Source: Chitinophagaceae bacterium
Lineage (GTDB): Bacteria > Bacteroidota > Bacteroidia > Chitinophagales > Chitinophagaceae
Direction of reading: 5' to 3'
Length of the DNA stretch: 64,000 nt
NCBI GenBank assembly: GCA_016721085.1
Contig: JADKJI010000005.1
Location: 124,001 to 188,000, forward strand
Every line of letters starts with the position of its first letter. The first letter of the stretch is position 1. Shown one piece after another: positions 50,776-60,684 of the stretch. The notes below the pieces were generated by a model. The model was given only the letters and a program-made list of their open reading frames with translations. It had not been told where the DNA came from and searched no databases. The position numbers and the translations under genes are program-made.

Positions 50776-51192
50776 ATGGAAAAAATCAACAGGCCTATAA
50801 GGGTATTGGTGGCAAAAGTAGGCTTAGACGGTCATGACCGTGGCGCTAAAGTAATAGCCACTGCTTTACGGGATGCCGGAATGGAAGTGATATATACCGG
50901 ACTTCGTCAAACGCCAGAAATGGTGGTAAATGCCGCTCTCCAGGAAGATGTGGATGCAATCGGTATCAGTATACTCAGTGGAGCGCATAATACTGTTTTT
51001 CCAAAAGTGATACAGTTGATGAAAGAGAAAAAAATGGATGATGTATTGCTTACCGGTGGTGGTATCATACCTGAAGAAGATATGGAACACCTCCATTCCT
51101 TAGGTGTTGGAAAATTGTTCGCACCAGGAACTGCCACTGGAGATATTGCAGGATATATCACATCTTGGGTAAAAGAACATCGCTCCTTCTAA
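50776..51192 (+). CDS. cobalamin-binding domain protein (small subunit of an acyl-CoA mutase)
   Basis: A 138-residue stand-alone B12-binding domain with the base-off motif GLDGHDRGAKV (DxHxxG), the later SILSGAH and LLTGGGIIPEEDM loops, and the C-terminal FAPGT. It equals the C-terminal domain of methylmalonyl-CoA mutase. It most likely pairs with a separately encoded substrate-binding subunit, as in split mutases. None is in the window. It is 22 nt upstream of an enoyl-CoA hydratase and in the same operon. Confidence 0.9.
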   Translation: MEKINRPIRVLVAKVGLDGHDRGAKVIATALRDAGMEVIYTGLRQTPEMVVNAALQEDVDAIGISILSGAHNTVFPKVIQLMKEKKMDDVLLTGGGIIPEEDMEHLHSLGVGKLFAPGTATGDIAGYITSWVKEHRSF

Positions 51193-51214
51193 TACAACGG
51201 TAAAAAAAATTCAT

Positions 51215-51991
51215 ATGTACCAATCTTTGTTGACACATCTTGAGAATGGCATATTCACTATTACTATCAATCGCCCAGATAAATTAAATGCCCTGAACAA
51301 TGTAGTATTCACTGAACTGAATGCTGCATTGGATGAAGTAGGTTCCAATGAAGAAATTCAATCTGTTATCATCACAGGTGCAGGACCGAAAGCTTTTGTA
51401 GCAGGTGCCGATATCACAGAATTCAATGGACTCACAGTTAAGGAGGGAATGGAATTAGCAAAAGCGGGACAAGAAACGTTTTTCAGGATAGAACGCAATA
51501 CAAAACCAATCATAGCAGCAGTAAATGGATTCGCTTTAGGTGGTGGATGTGAATTGGCTATGTGTTGTCATTTTAGAATCGCTAGTGACAATGCCAAATT
51601 CGGACAACCGGAAGTAAACCTGGGATTGATACCCGGTTATGGTGGAACCCAAAGATTAGTTCAATTGATTGGTAAGGGTAAAGCAATGGAGTTATTGATG
51701 AGTGCACAATTGATTGATGCTGCTGAGGCATTAAGATTGCAATTGGTAAATTATGTTACTACTCCTGAGAACTTATTAATTAAGGCAAAAGAAATATTGA
51801 CCATCATAAATAGTAAAGCGCCATTGGCTGTTGCAGGTTGCATAAAGGCTGCCAATGCGGTGTATGATGAAAGCCAGAATGGTTATGAAACTGAAATCGC
51901 CGAGTTTGGATATTGTTTTGAAACAGAAGATATGAAAGAAGGGACGGCTGCCTTTTTGGAGAAGCAAAAAGCGCAATTCAAGGGAGTCTAA
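51215..51991 (+). CDS. enoyl-CoA hydratase/isomerase family protein
   Basis: A 258-residue crotonase-fold enzyme, probably hydrating trans-2-enoyl-CoA to 3-hydroxyacyl-CoA. The oxyanion-hole segments are AFVAGADI and NGFALGGGCELAM; two catalytic Glu residues of classical hydratases are present (GCELAM and QPEVNLGLIPGYGGTQRL). It shares an operon with the B12-binding protein, suggesting a short-chain or branched-chain acyl-CoA pathway. Confidence 0.9.
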   Translation: MYQSLLTHLENGIFTITINRPDKLNALNNVVFTELNAALDEVGSNEEIQSVIITGAGPKAFVAGADITEFNGLTVKEGMELAKAGQETFFRIERNTKPIIAAVNGFALGGGCELAMCCHFRIASDNAKFGQPEVNLGLIPGYGGTQRLVQLIGKGKAMELLMSAQLIDAAEALRLQLVNYVTTPENLLIKAKEILTIINSKAPLAVAGCIKAANAVYDESQNGYETEIAEFGYCFETEDMKEGTAAFLEKQKAQFKGV

Positions 51992-52055
51992 TTAGGGAGG
52001 TAAAAATTGTAACCACAAAGGCGGATAGGATTTGTAAGTTTCATCTTTTAGTTTT

Positions 52056-52118
52056 ATAACCGCAGAGACGCGGAGACGCAGAGGAATGGCCCCTGCGTCT
52101 CCGCGTCTCTGCGGTTAT
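52056..52118. repeat. family B palindrome, perfect 26-bp arms
   Basis: The most regular copy of family B: 26-bp perfect arms at 52056-52081 and 52093-52118 (ATAACCGCAGAGACGCGG and complement), separated by 11 nt, in the gap between the enoyl-CoA hydratase and yceI ends. Confidence 0.85.
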
Positions 52119-52140
52119 ATGTATTAAAAAAAGCCCCACA

Positions 52141-52183
52141 AAAAAGGGTGAGTTCATTGAACTAAATCAATAAACCCACCCTT
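52141..52183 (-). terminator. terminator of yceI
   Basis: On the minus strand AAGGGTG...CACCCTT frames an inner ATTGA/TCAAT pairing, followed by TTTTTT, 23 nt past the yceI stop. Confidence 0.7.
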
Positions 52184-52206
52184 ATAAACCTAAACTCAAC
52201 TGTAAA

Positions 52207-52794
52207 TTATTTTTGCTGCGCGAACTCCAGGTTCAAAGTGATAGCCACTTCTTTACTAACTACTGCTCCACCAGCTTCAGTAACTGAATTCCATTTCAGG
52301 TTATAATCAAAACGATTGATAGAACCTGTTGCTTTAAAACCAGCTTTGATATTACCCCATGGATCTTTTACAGTACCACCAAAAACCACATCAAATTTCA
52401 CTTTCTTAGTGATATCGCGTATAGTAAGGTCGCCTTCCAAAACATACTTTTTGTCGCCCACTTTCTTAAAAGAAGTGCTTTTGAAAGTCATTTGTGGGAA
52501 TTTCTCAGCATTGAAGAAATCATCGGATTTCAAATGCTTATCGCGGCCTTCGTTATCGGTATTGATACTATTGATATCAACACTGAAATTGATTGCTGCA
52601 TCAGTAAAATCAGGCTTTGACGATACCAGGGTACCTGCGAAAGTCTTGAAATAACCTTCTACTTCGCTCACTACCAGGTGAGTTACAGAAAATTTCACAT
52701 TAGAATGTGATGCATCCGTTTTCCAGGTGCTGCTTTGAGCAAAAGCTCCAACAGTCAATAACATTGCGGCCAGAATTGTAAACACTTTTTTCAT
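52207..52794 (-). CDS. YceI-family periplasmic lipocalin-like protein
   Basis: A 195-residue secreted protein with signal peptide ending VGAFAQ. The YceI beta-barrel signatures are clear: WKTDASHSNVKFSVTHLVVSEVEGYFKTFAGTL, DINSINTDNEGRDKHLKSDDFFNAEKFPQMTFKST and GDLTIRDITKKVKFDV. The family binds long isoprenoid or fatty lipids; the physiological ligand is unknown. Single-gene unit with its own terminator. Confidence 0.92.
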   Translation of the reverse strand: MKKVFTILAAMLLTVGAFAQSSTWKTDASHSNVKFSVTHLVVSEVEGYFKTFAGTLVSSKPDFTDAAINFSVDINSINTDNEGRDKHLKSDDFFNAEKFPQMTFKSTSFKKVGDKKYVLEGDLTIRDITKKVKFDVVFGGTVKDPWGNIKAGFKATGSINRFDYNLKWNSVTEAGGAVVSKEVAITLNLEFAQQK

Positions 52795-52895
52795 AAATGA
52801 AGTTTTGTTGCTTGTTTTTAATTGATGTCAAAGGTGAAACAATAAACAGGCCAGTACCATTGACCTATGATAAGAAAACTGCATAAAAAATGTTA

Positions 52896-52924
52896 AAGCC
52901 CGGCAGTGTGATACTGCCGGGCTT
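52896..52924 (-). terminator. rho-independent terminator of the GH29 gene
   Basis: A 12-bp perfect stem (AAGCCCGGCAGT/ACTGCCGGGCTT, 5-nt loop), then a T-rich tract on the minus strand, 40 nt past the stop. Confidence 0.88.
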
Positions 52925-52963
52925 CTTTTCGGTGAATCCACACCGTATTTTTACTATATTAAT

Positions 52964-54379
52964 TTAGTAGACTGTAGAATTGAAGAGTTTAATGGCACTT
53001 AAAACGGGGTTGGCCTTACTTTGGGTAATATTAAGTCTGACTTTAGCGGAAGTTTGCTGTGGAAACTGAAGTATCCTCTTTTTCCCGATTGTAGTACCTT
53101 TTGTTACTTCAACAAATTTTTCACCATCCCATACTTCTACTGTAAACCCGGCAACCCTTTGTCCATATTCGATGAACTCTTCTATTGATATGGTATTGAA
53201 AGTTTGTGGCGTAGCCATTTCTAATTGAATCCAGCACTTTGTTACACCAGAAGGAGGTGCCCAATGAGAGAAACGATAGCCATCGGTTAGCAGTTCAGGC
53301 AAGAAACCTGGTCTTGGATCAGAAACAGATACTTTACTTCTGAAGGCGAGATTAGTACGAAAGAAAGCGTCTCTTTGATCTTTAAATTGCATCAAGGCGG
53401 CAGAATCATTTGGATGAATCAGTCCCCTTCTATCTGGTGGAACATTCAATAAGAGATTAGAGCCTCTACCTACTGACTTCAGGAAAAGTTGCATAAGCTG
53501 TTCTGGTGTTTTCACTTTATCATCTTCGTTGGCATGATAGAACCAACCTGGACGGATACTTACATCGCATTCTGCAGGAATCCAGTTCTTACCATTCACA
53601 TTTCCTGTTCCAAGAGTATCTTGTGGTGGTCCGCCTGCTCCTCTTTTAAAACCTGCTGTATCAAGCATGTTCCAATTAGTTTCGCTGGCAATACCACTCT
53701 CATTACCCACCCAACGGATATCCGGACCGATATCACTGAATACCACTGCATCGGGGGCTATCTTCCTTACTACTTTTTCGAAACGTTTAAAATCATACAC
53801 TTGTTTCTTTCCATTTGGTCCTTCACCATTAGCACCATCCCACCACATTTCAAAAATAGGACCATACTTCTTTACTGCTTCTGTCATGGTCTTTGCATAA
53901 ACATCATTATACTCCGGAGTTCCATATTTCGGGTGATTACGATCCCAAGGAGAAATATAAATTCCGAATTTCAATCCGAACTCTTTGCAGGCTTTTGAAA
54001 GTTCTGCCAGCACATCCCCTTTCCCATCGCGCCATTTACTTTCTCTTACTGTATGAGTAGAGAATTCACTTGGCCACAAACAAAAACCATCATGGTGTTT
54101 GGCTGTGATTATTATTCCTTTTGCTCCTGCATCTCTGGCTATTTTTGCCCATTGACGGCAATCCAATGCTGTTGGATTAAAAATGTCTTCAGGTTCATCA
54201 CCATGTCCCCATTCCTTATCAGTGAATGTATTAGGACCAAAGTGCATGAAAATATAAAACTCCATATCCTGCCATGCCAACTGTGTTTTGGTTGGCAAAG
54301 GCGGTACTGTTTTGATCAGTTGCGCATTCACTGCAACCATACTAATCAAGAAAAAAGATATCCCGATAATCCGCTTCAT
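52964..54379 (-). CDS. alpha-L-fucosidase, GH29
   Basis: A 471-residue secreted enzyme with signal peptide ending AVNAQ. The GH29 TIM barrel spans about 25-350: FMHFGPNTFTDKEWG, AKHHDGFCLWPS, ISPWDRNHP, and the nucleophile Asp in MWWDGANG. The last 110 residues form a beta-sandwich (ISIEEFIEYGQRVAGFTVEVWDG) of F5/8-type. It releases L-fucose from glycans. It follows a phosphoesterase gene by 3 nt. Subfamily B is my guess from layout. Confidence 0.9.
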   Translation of the reverse strand: MKRIIGISFFLISMVAVNAQLIKTVPPLPTKTQLAWQDMEFYIFMHFGPNTFTDKEWGHGDEPEDIFNPTALDCRQWAKIARDAGAKGIIITAKHHDGFCLWPSEFSTHTVRESKWRDGKGDVLAELSKACKEFGLKFGIYISPWDRNHPKYGTPEYNDVYAKTMTEAVKKYGPIFEMWWDGANGEGPNGKKQVYDFKRFEKVVRKIAPDAVVFSDIGPDIRWVGNESGIASETNWNMLDTAGFKRGAGGPPQDTLGTGNVNGKNWIPAECDVSIRPGWFYHANEDDKVKTPEQLMQLFLKSVGRGSNLLLNVPPDRRGLIHPNDSAALMQFKDQRDAFFRTNLAFRSKVSVSDPRPGFLPELLTDGYRFSHWAPPSGVTKCWIQLEMATPQTFNTISIEEFIEYGQRVAGFTVEVWDGEKFVEVTKGTTIGKKRILQFPQQTSAKVRLNITQSKANPVLSAIKLFNSTVY

Positions 54380-54382
54380 GTA

Positions 54383-55219
54383 TTAACTGATTTTAATTGC
54401 TTCCAATGTTGCTTCGTTGATCCGTTTTACTGGATCTAATATATATGTCACTACTGTATTGTCATCTAAAACTTCCACTACCCTGAAACCTCTATAAGCT
54501 GTGCCCCAGCTTCCTCCAAAATGGGCACTGAAGATAAAAGGTATATTGTTCTTTGTAAGAACGCCTTCCTTATCATGGTCGTGGCCGTTGAATACCGCTC
54601 TTACATTCTTATACTTCGACAATAACTCAAGGAATGGGGGACAATCCACTGCGTTGGCTGTCTGCTTTGCAGGATTGATATGAATGAAAACGAAAATATT
54701 TTCCTTCTTACGGTTTTCATGTAAAGCTTTTTCCATGAACGCCATATCGGGACATAGATACTCTCCTTTCTCGTTAGAAGTAGTTCCAGTTATAAAGGCA
54801 TTTCTTTTATGGGCAAATGTATAATTCAATGGCATTCCCCATACAGCTTCCCATTCAGCAGGACTGGCATGATCATGATTACCCTGACTTACATAATATT
54901 TCATCTTGAGATTATCCAACGCCTTCTTTGCTCCGGGGAAGTGAGCTTTATCATCATGAATAATATCACCATTGATCATTGTGAAGGCAAATGGACTGAT
55001 AGCATGTTCTTCATTCACTCTTTGAACCATAGTAGAGAAGAAATTTTCAAAGGCTGTTCCGGGTTGGCCATAATGTCCATCAGAAGCTATTGCAAATCGC
55101 AATGCTACTTTTGGCGCTGCAAAATTCCGCCACCAGGATTCACTGGCTTGCGCAACTTTTCCACTGGCCAACAATACTGTGATTGGAGAAGCTATTTTTA
55201 TGAAATTCCTGCGGTCCAT
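54383..55219 (-). CDS. calcineurin-like metallophosphoesterase with Tat-like signal
   Basis: A 278-residue protein with a leader starting MDRRNFIKIAS, Tat-type. Motifs of the dinuclear fold: ASDGHYG, NGDIIHD, QGNHDH, FIHIN and NGHDHD. The substrate is not evident; phosphodiester or purple-acid-type hydrolases fit. Overlaps the GH29 operon: 3 nt before GH29. Possible role in releasing phosphate or cleaving modified sugar phosphates. Confidence 0.85.
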   Translation of the reverse strand: MDRRNFIKIASPITVLLASGKVAQASESWWRNFAAPKVALRFAIASDGHYGQPGTAFENFFSTMVQRVNEEHAISPFAFTMINGDIIHDDKAHFPGAKKALDNLKMKYYVSQGNHDHASPAEWEAVWGMPLNYTFAHKRNAFITGTTSNEKGEYLCPDMAFMEKALHENRKKENIFVFIHINPAKQTANAVDCPPFLELLSKYKNVRAVFNGHDHDKEGVLTKNNIPFIFSAHFGGSWGTAYRGFRVVEVLDDNTVVTYILDPVKRINEATLEAIKIS

Positions 55220-55298
55220 AACAGTAATTTGAATGAAAAAAATGTTATCCGTTCAAAAGTAATGCATGTTGAAATAGTGTCTGCAAAAAATGTATTAC

Positions 55299-57591
55299 TT
55301 ATTCGTAACCATTCTTAAACAATACCGATTGTCCCTTTTTGAGGGAAAGGGTTACTATACCCTTTTGATTAAACTTCACCTCACTTCTATCTATTCCTTC
55401 TACTATCCATGTCTTGAATGGGAATTTCAAATTTAATAGGCCATTTTCTGTTGCAACAATCCTTATTGCATCAATTACCCCGCTTTCCTTTTTTGCAGAT
55501 ACCAGAAAAGCCCCTTCTGTTCGTAGTGTTTTGAAAGAAACATCCTTCCAGCTATCGGGTATTGCAGGGAAAACTTCCACTACATTCTCTTTTGATTGAA
55601 TCAATAACTCATGAACTCCCTGAGCGAATGCAAAATTACCTTCAAGCGTAAAGGGTCGGTAAGTGAAACTGGAATACTGCCCATTTTTCTGGTCACCATT
55701 CAAATGGAAACTGTTATAAGCGCAGAAATTAGAAGCGAAAATCTGCAATTGCTTAACAGCCATATCAGCTTGTTTCGCCCTTGCATAAATACAAGCGGCC
55801 CATGTAAATGAATAACCGCACCAGTTACGGGTGCCAATCTTTTCTAACTGACGAAGGGAATTGTTGATGATCACCTTATCCTTTTCTTTATCTATATCCA
55901 GATTACCTAATGGATATATCGGCATCAATTGCGCATGATGACGATGCGATTCATCCAGATTGGTGCCAGGGGCTATTGTCAAACCAGTACTGTTCACATC
56001 AAATTCAGGATAAGCAGCACTTTCCTTCATTACATTCTGTACATCGGTTACACCAGCTGCTTTCAATATCTCCAGATACTCAGTATAAAAATTCCTTAAT
56101 AAAGAAAGATCGTAATTAGTGTATTGAGGGAACCAGGCACGGATACTATTATCGTGATACTCGGGACTTGAACTTAAATAAGGCTGATTCTTACCTGTAA
56201 CTGGATCCTTGACCTTAATATTCTTCAGGAATATAGCAACAGCATCACAGTAGGGCTTGCAATATTTATTCAGGAAGACAGGATCCTTACTGTATTTCCA
56301 TTGCCAGTAAAAATGTTGCGCTACCCAGGCGGCTGTAGTGGGACTCATTGAATATTGAATCCAACCACCCATTTCTTTCCCAGAGATGGTAGTTACACCA
56401 GGCACATTCAGTCCTTCTACTCCAAAATAATTCTTCGTCCACTTTTGATTTGCTTCTTTCACCTTCCATAACCAGTTTGTATATCCTGCTGTCAAATCAA
56501 GATGGTTTCCTGTATAACCTGGCCAATAGCTAAGCTGTGTATTAAGGTCGTGATGAAAATCTCCCTTCCATGGCGGAAGATTGCCATTGTCTGCTGTCCA
56601 TACAGCTTGTAAAGAAATAGGAGGCGTTGTGGCTCTTGCTACAGCACCGAACTTATACATTTCTAGATAGTACTGTCTCTCTAATTGTGGATCGGGTAAA
56701 GACACAGATGATCTGGTCCAATATTCATTCCACCAGGAAAGATGTGAAGGCCAGCCTGTTGGTTCTTTTAAAGATGTATTAAGATCAGGTAGTATAGCTG
56801 GTTTATTATTTGAAATAGTCCATTGACCAATTATCATATTCCCTTTAAAAACCTGCCATTTCACCAACACTTCATAATAAGTATTGTTCCAGGTAGGCTG
56901 ATGATATAAAATGCTGTTGGAAGTTGTTTTAACATTACCCTGAGTGTATCCTAATCTCTCTAATCCTTGTCCTTCTACACTATTGCCTGTTGTTCCCTTC
57001 TTCCCCGAATTATATGCAGGAATTTGAAGCTGTGGTAAGAGTTTGGCAAGAAGCGAAGCAGCTGTCAATCCATCAGGAAGACTTTCAAATCCGAAGTAGC
57101 CTACCTGATTAACGGCATGTATGTAGTTATTAAAAACAATACCGTTATCAAATTTGATAACACTTAATCCATTACTGATATCCAAATCATTGTTTACTAC
57201 TTTACCTAATGCTTGCAAATTGAATTCCAATGCAGCACCGGGAATTTTTGTTGGAGCGGCATTAGCTTCATAAGGTTCATCGCCCCATCGCTGAACGGAA
57301 TCGTATTGATTGGCTTTTACCTTATTGATAACCCATTTGAAACTAAGTTTATCGATGGTAGCCATCGGACGGTCATCCCAGAGGTCTACCCTATCTAACG
57401 ATAAGCGCAACTTATCTCCTTTCTGCCATATCAGACGCACCGAGCCAACCATTCCCAAGAGGAATACCATCATCCCATCTTTTTGCGAGAGAATCGAAAT
57501 GTAATCCATGATCTGCACTTGGTTGAGCATAAGAAATAGAAACTATGCTTATGAAAATAATTGACAATAAAATATACTTTCTGATTCTCAT
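55299..57591 (-). CDS. GH95-like glycoside hydrolase (one frameshift)
   Basis: The main frame begins without a signal, but an upstream frame gives MRIRKYILLSIIFISIVSIS(YAQ) and GIPLGNGWLGA, the known start of GH95-type proteins. Removing one T around 57435 joins them as GNGWLGALIWQKGDKLRLSL, giving 763 residues. Visible signatures are WDDRP, HHDLNTQLSYWPGYTGNH, SSSPEYHDN (probable general acid Glu) and DESHRHHAQLMPIYPLG. Where GH95 fucosidases have Asn-x-Asn near the active site, this has Asp-x-Asn, so it may hydrolyse a different linkage. Next to the GH29 gene; both families include fucosidases. Position is 11 nt after the cytochrome gene's stop. Confidence 0.85.
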
Positions 57592-57602
57592 TATTCCTGT
57601 TA

Positions 57603-58988
57603 TTAGCGTTTGGGAACTGTCACCAATGTAGTGTCCGATTCAAAAGTAGGCACCACATAATTTCCGCTATCTATCCTCGTTGAAGGAAATAATTGCTGCA
57701 ACGATTTCCATTCTTGCCCTGAAAGCTTTGTTTGAAAAGCATATAATTGCTGCAATTTCTTCAATCCCTTTAATTCACTTAATCCATTAAATGTAACGAC
57801 TGTACCCACACAGTTAAAAACTTTCAATTCATTAAGTGAAGAAAGATACTTCACTCCAACATCTGTAATATTTGTATGATCCAAATGCAGTTTTACCAAA
57901 TTCTTACAAGATGCTATTGTTTTTAAAGCTGAATCTGAAATAGGTTGACCGCTTAACTTCAGCCATGCTAATTGTTCTTTGATAGGTTCCAGAAGGGAAA
58001 TATCCTTATCAGTAACCGAATCGACCGAAACAAAATTCACTGAGAGATAATTGCTATTTGCTGCTACAGGAATAACTACGACACCTCTTTGCTTTAATGC
58101 CTGAATGGCGGCAGGGGGTGCTGGGATTACAGCTACCGACGGAATATCAGGTGTGGCAGTGGATGAACTTCCTTGAAAGGTGAGTAGCATTTTCTTTATA
58201 GAATCTGTTTGAGATAGTTCATTAACTTTTTTATCGAAAGAAGCACCACTTGCCACCCACCAATGTAACAAGGCAATTTCTTTTTCAGTCAGCTGTGGCT
58301 TTTGTTCAGGAGGCATATGATCATCATCACTCTTTGGAAGCAGTAACCTTTTTATCATTTCGCTTTCCGATACATTTCCTGGTTTTATAGCTTCGCCGTT
58401 CTTTCCACCTTTCAAGATGTATTCAGGAAGATCTAATCTGAGTTTTCCTTTTTGTTTGTTGGCAGCATGACAACTATAACATTTCTCCTGCAATAAGGGC
58501 TGCACTAAATCTTTATACGCTACTGCAGCTTGTACATCTGGAACTTGCTTACGTGCAATTACTGAATCATCATCTCCAATTGAACCTCCTAGTAGATACC
58601 CTTCTCCATGTGTTAGTGATCCACCCAAATGTCCGGTTATCATTATGCCTAACATACAAACTATGGCAGCGGCATGTCGCACCCAGGTTTGTTGTTCGGT
58701 AGCCATTACATAAAACCATCCAAGAGAAAGCATCGTTGTAAGCAAAGCAACGTTTTGATGCCACCCTACCAATCCTGAAGCATAATCACCATCCAATGAA
58801 AGTACATACCCTGTAATGCAGGATAGAAATGCACTTATTGTTCCAGCCAGCAACGTTAGAGTCATCACTTTGGAAAGAAATGCATACTGCTTCAATCGCA
58901 TTAACCAATAGAACAAGAAAGCCAATACCAAAATACCTATGGGAAGATGAACTAGTAAGGGGTGAAGGTGACCGATAATTCCTATCAT
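57603..58988 (-). CDS. membrane protein with planctomycete-type cytochrome c domain and LRRs
   Basis: A 461-residue protein. Four transmembrane helices (about 10-30, 40-65, 80-95, 105-125) of the DUF2231 type are followed by a PSCyt1-type heme motif CYSCHAANKQKGKLRLD (CxxCH) near residue 170 and DDDHMPPEQKPQLTEKEIALLHWWV, then a linker and leucine-rich repeats at about 330-440. Such proteins are typical of Planctomycetes and some Bacteroidota, next to DUF1501/DUF1553 genes. Electron transfer linked to sugar oxidation is the supposed role. Unproven. Confidence 0.85.
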   Translation of the reverse strand: MIGIIGHLHPLLVHLPIGILVLAFLFYWLMRLKQYAFLSKVMTLTLLAGTISAFLSCITGYVLSLDGDYASGLVGWHQNVALLTTMLSLGWFYVMATEQQTWVRHAAAIVCMLGIMITGHLGGSLTHGEGYLLGGSIGDDDSVIARKQVPDVQAAVAYKDLVQPLLQEKCYSCHAANKQKGKLRLDLPEYILKGGKNGEAIKPGNVSESEMIKRLLLPKSDDDHMPPEQKPQLTEKEIALLHWWVASGASFDKKVNELSQTDSIKKMLLTFQGSSSTATPDIPSVAVIPAPPAAIQALKQRGVVVIPVAANSNYLSVNFVSVDSVTDKDISLLEPIKEQLAWLKLSGQPISDSALKTIASCKNLVKLHLDHTNITDVGVKYLSSLNELKVFNCVGTVVTFNGLSELKGLKKLQQLYAFQTKLSGQEWKSLQQLFPSTRIDSGNYVVPTFESDTTLVTVPKR

Positions 58989-59027
58989 GCGTTTTGAGTT
59001 TTAGTTTTAAGCTTTACGTATTAAGTT

Positions 59028-59170
59028 GTAAGTAAGAGTAGTACGTTATAAGTTATAAGTTGTAAGTATTAATTTTCCACTAACCGAATATTTAGTAAGG
59101 AGACGAGGTTATGGGCTATTTCCAAATCAAACTTATAACCTATAACTTATAACGTACTACTCTTACTTAC
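59028..59170. repeat. inverted repeat with perfect 30-bp arms
   Basis: Arms at 59028-59057 and 59141-59170 (GTAAGTAAGAGTAGTACG... and its complement) with an 83-nt spacer. The arms contain TTATAAGTTATAAGTT units. It lies between the isomerase-like gene stop and the cytochrome gene start, so it would fold in the read-through RNA. Confidence 0.85.
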
Positions 59171-59198
59171 CACTTATTACTTAAAACTTACCACTTAG

Positions 59199-60125
59199 CT
59201 AGCTATATCTTTTCCTAAACACCTGCATCATATACACGTTAATCGCCCATTGGTCGGCTAGTGGCTGGCGGGTATAAGGTAAAGTCCACATATAATCCGG
59301 GGGACCGAATTCTGTTAAGACAGTCATTCTTTCGCCATTCTTCTTTTTGCGTTCAATCACTTTATCCCACCAGGCGAAATGAGCTTTTACAGCATCGCCC
59401 CATTCCGGAGCACGTGGGTCACTTACCTGTGGTCCTTCTGGATGTCCGATTCTTGAATGTATATGCTCAGTTCTGCTCAAAGCCAGATCAACGGTTTCTT
59501 GCTGATCAGCTAAAAAGCTTTCATGAACATTACACCAATGTGATATGTCGAGGGTCAGTTTTAATTCAGGATTCTTCTCTATGAATTTTCTAGTTACATG
59601 GGCTGCATACATAATACGCGAGCGATGGGTTTCATGGCAGATTCGGATTCCTGTTGCCTTTGATAATTTTGTAGTATGGTCAATGAATTGCTGGCATTGT
59701 TCATCGGTAAAATAGTCGCGGCCCGAATGGCAATTGATATAGAGAGGTCTTTGTATTTTATTATTTGCAGCTGCGTCAATGGCTTTCTGGAAGGTTTCGA
59801 GGTGGGCTTTCCAATCGCTTTGATAGCCTCCACAGAGGAAGCCTACTTCGAGGCCGTATTTTTTTAGAGCGGTAAAGAGTTCGTCCTGGTCTTTCTTTTC
59901 GTTTGGCCACCATACTTCGATGCCGTCGTAGCCTTCTTTTTTTACTTTGGAGCAGAGTTCGTCAACGGTACCGGCGAAGCCCCAGTTGGTGGCGAGGATT
60001 TTGAGGTCGAAGCCAGGGGCGGTGGTGGAGGATAATGGTTGGGCGAAGTTTTCGAGGGAAGCTAGTAAAAGGGATGCGGCAGCGGTTGTAGACATGGTTA
60101 GGAATTTTTTTCTTGTGATGGTCAT
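59199..60125 (-). CDS. secreted sugar phosphate isomerase/epimerase-like TIM-barrel protein
   Basis: A 308-residue protein with a Tat-like leader (MTITRKKFLTMSTTAAASLLLASL) then an AP-endonuclease-2 type TIM barrel: ILATNWGFAGTVDELCSKVKKEGYDGIEVWWPN, ICHETHRSRI (Glu, His), LTLDISHWC (Asp, His), HSRIGHPEG and LTEFGPP carry the expected metal ligands. The substrate is unknown; sugar epimerases or oxidised-sugar hydrolases are the family's roles. Extracytoplasmic location sets it apart from classical isomerases and links it to the DUF1501/cytochrome group. Confidence 0.85.
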   Translation of the reverse strand: MTITRKKFLTMSTTAAASLLLASLENFAQPLSSTTAPGFDLKILATNWGFAGTVDELCSKVKKEGYDGIEVWWPNEKKDQDELFTALKKYGLEVGFLCGGYQSDWKAHLETFQKAIDAAANNKIQRPLYINCHSGRDYFTDEQCQQFIDHTTKLSKATGIRICHETHRSRIMYAAHVTRKFIEKNPELKLTLDISHWCNVHESFLADQQETVDLALSRTEHIHSRIGHPEGPQVSDPRAPEWGDAVKAHFAWWDKVIERKKKNGERMTVLTEFGPPDYMWTLPYTRQPLADQWAINVYMMQVFRKRYS

Positions 60126-60684
60126 AGAGAATAAGTTATAAAATATAATTTCAGTTAATTCTAAATCAAATTACATAACTTTTCATTTAAAGAATAAATA
60201 GCACATAGCACACATAGAAACATAGAACCATGGATTCACATACACAGAGACTTAAACCAAAACCTTAGGTCTCTATTCTTACAAAGTTAAAATACATGAA
60301 ACCACATAGAGAAATACAGAACATAGGGCACATAGTACACATGAAATACAGTAAAGAACTTACTGATTCAACAACTCTATACAAAGAGACTTAAAACCAA
60401 AAAGAATACTACTTGCCTATATGTTTTCATAAATAACTCGCTAAGGAAAATGCAAAACACATAGGCATTAGCTTTCACATAAAGAACTTCAATTCAACAA
60501 TCATAACAGAGACTTAAAACAAAGACTATGTCCTATGTGCCTATGTTTCTCATGAGCTCTTACCTGCTAAGGAAAATACAAAAAAAACTTCCACAAGAGA
60601 ACATGACCTGGTTAACAAAACTAATCGACCCCTACTATGTACCTATTTTAAAATCACGAAAGCAAAGCCCCGAATAAAACTCAT
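60126..60684. repeat. CATAGG-type repeat region (family C)
   Basis: No gene seen in about 560 bp. It has irregular CACATAG(A/G)AACATAGA units at about 60200-60235 and 60300-60345, ACAGAGACTTAAAAC units at about 60245, 60385 and 60505, and an opposite-sense copy CCTATGTGCCTATGTTTCT near 60532-60550, so a partial fold-back is possible. Confidence 0.7.
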
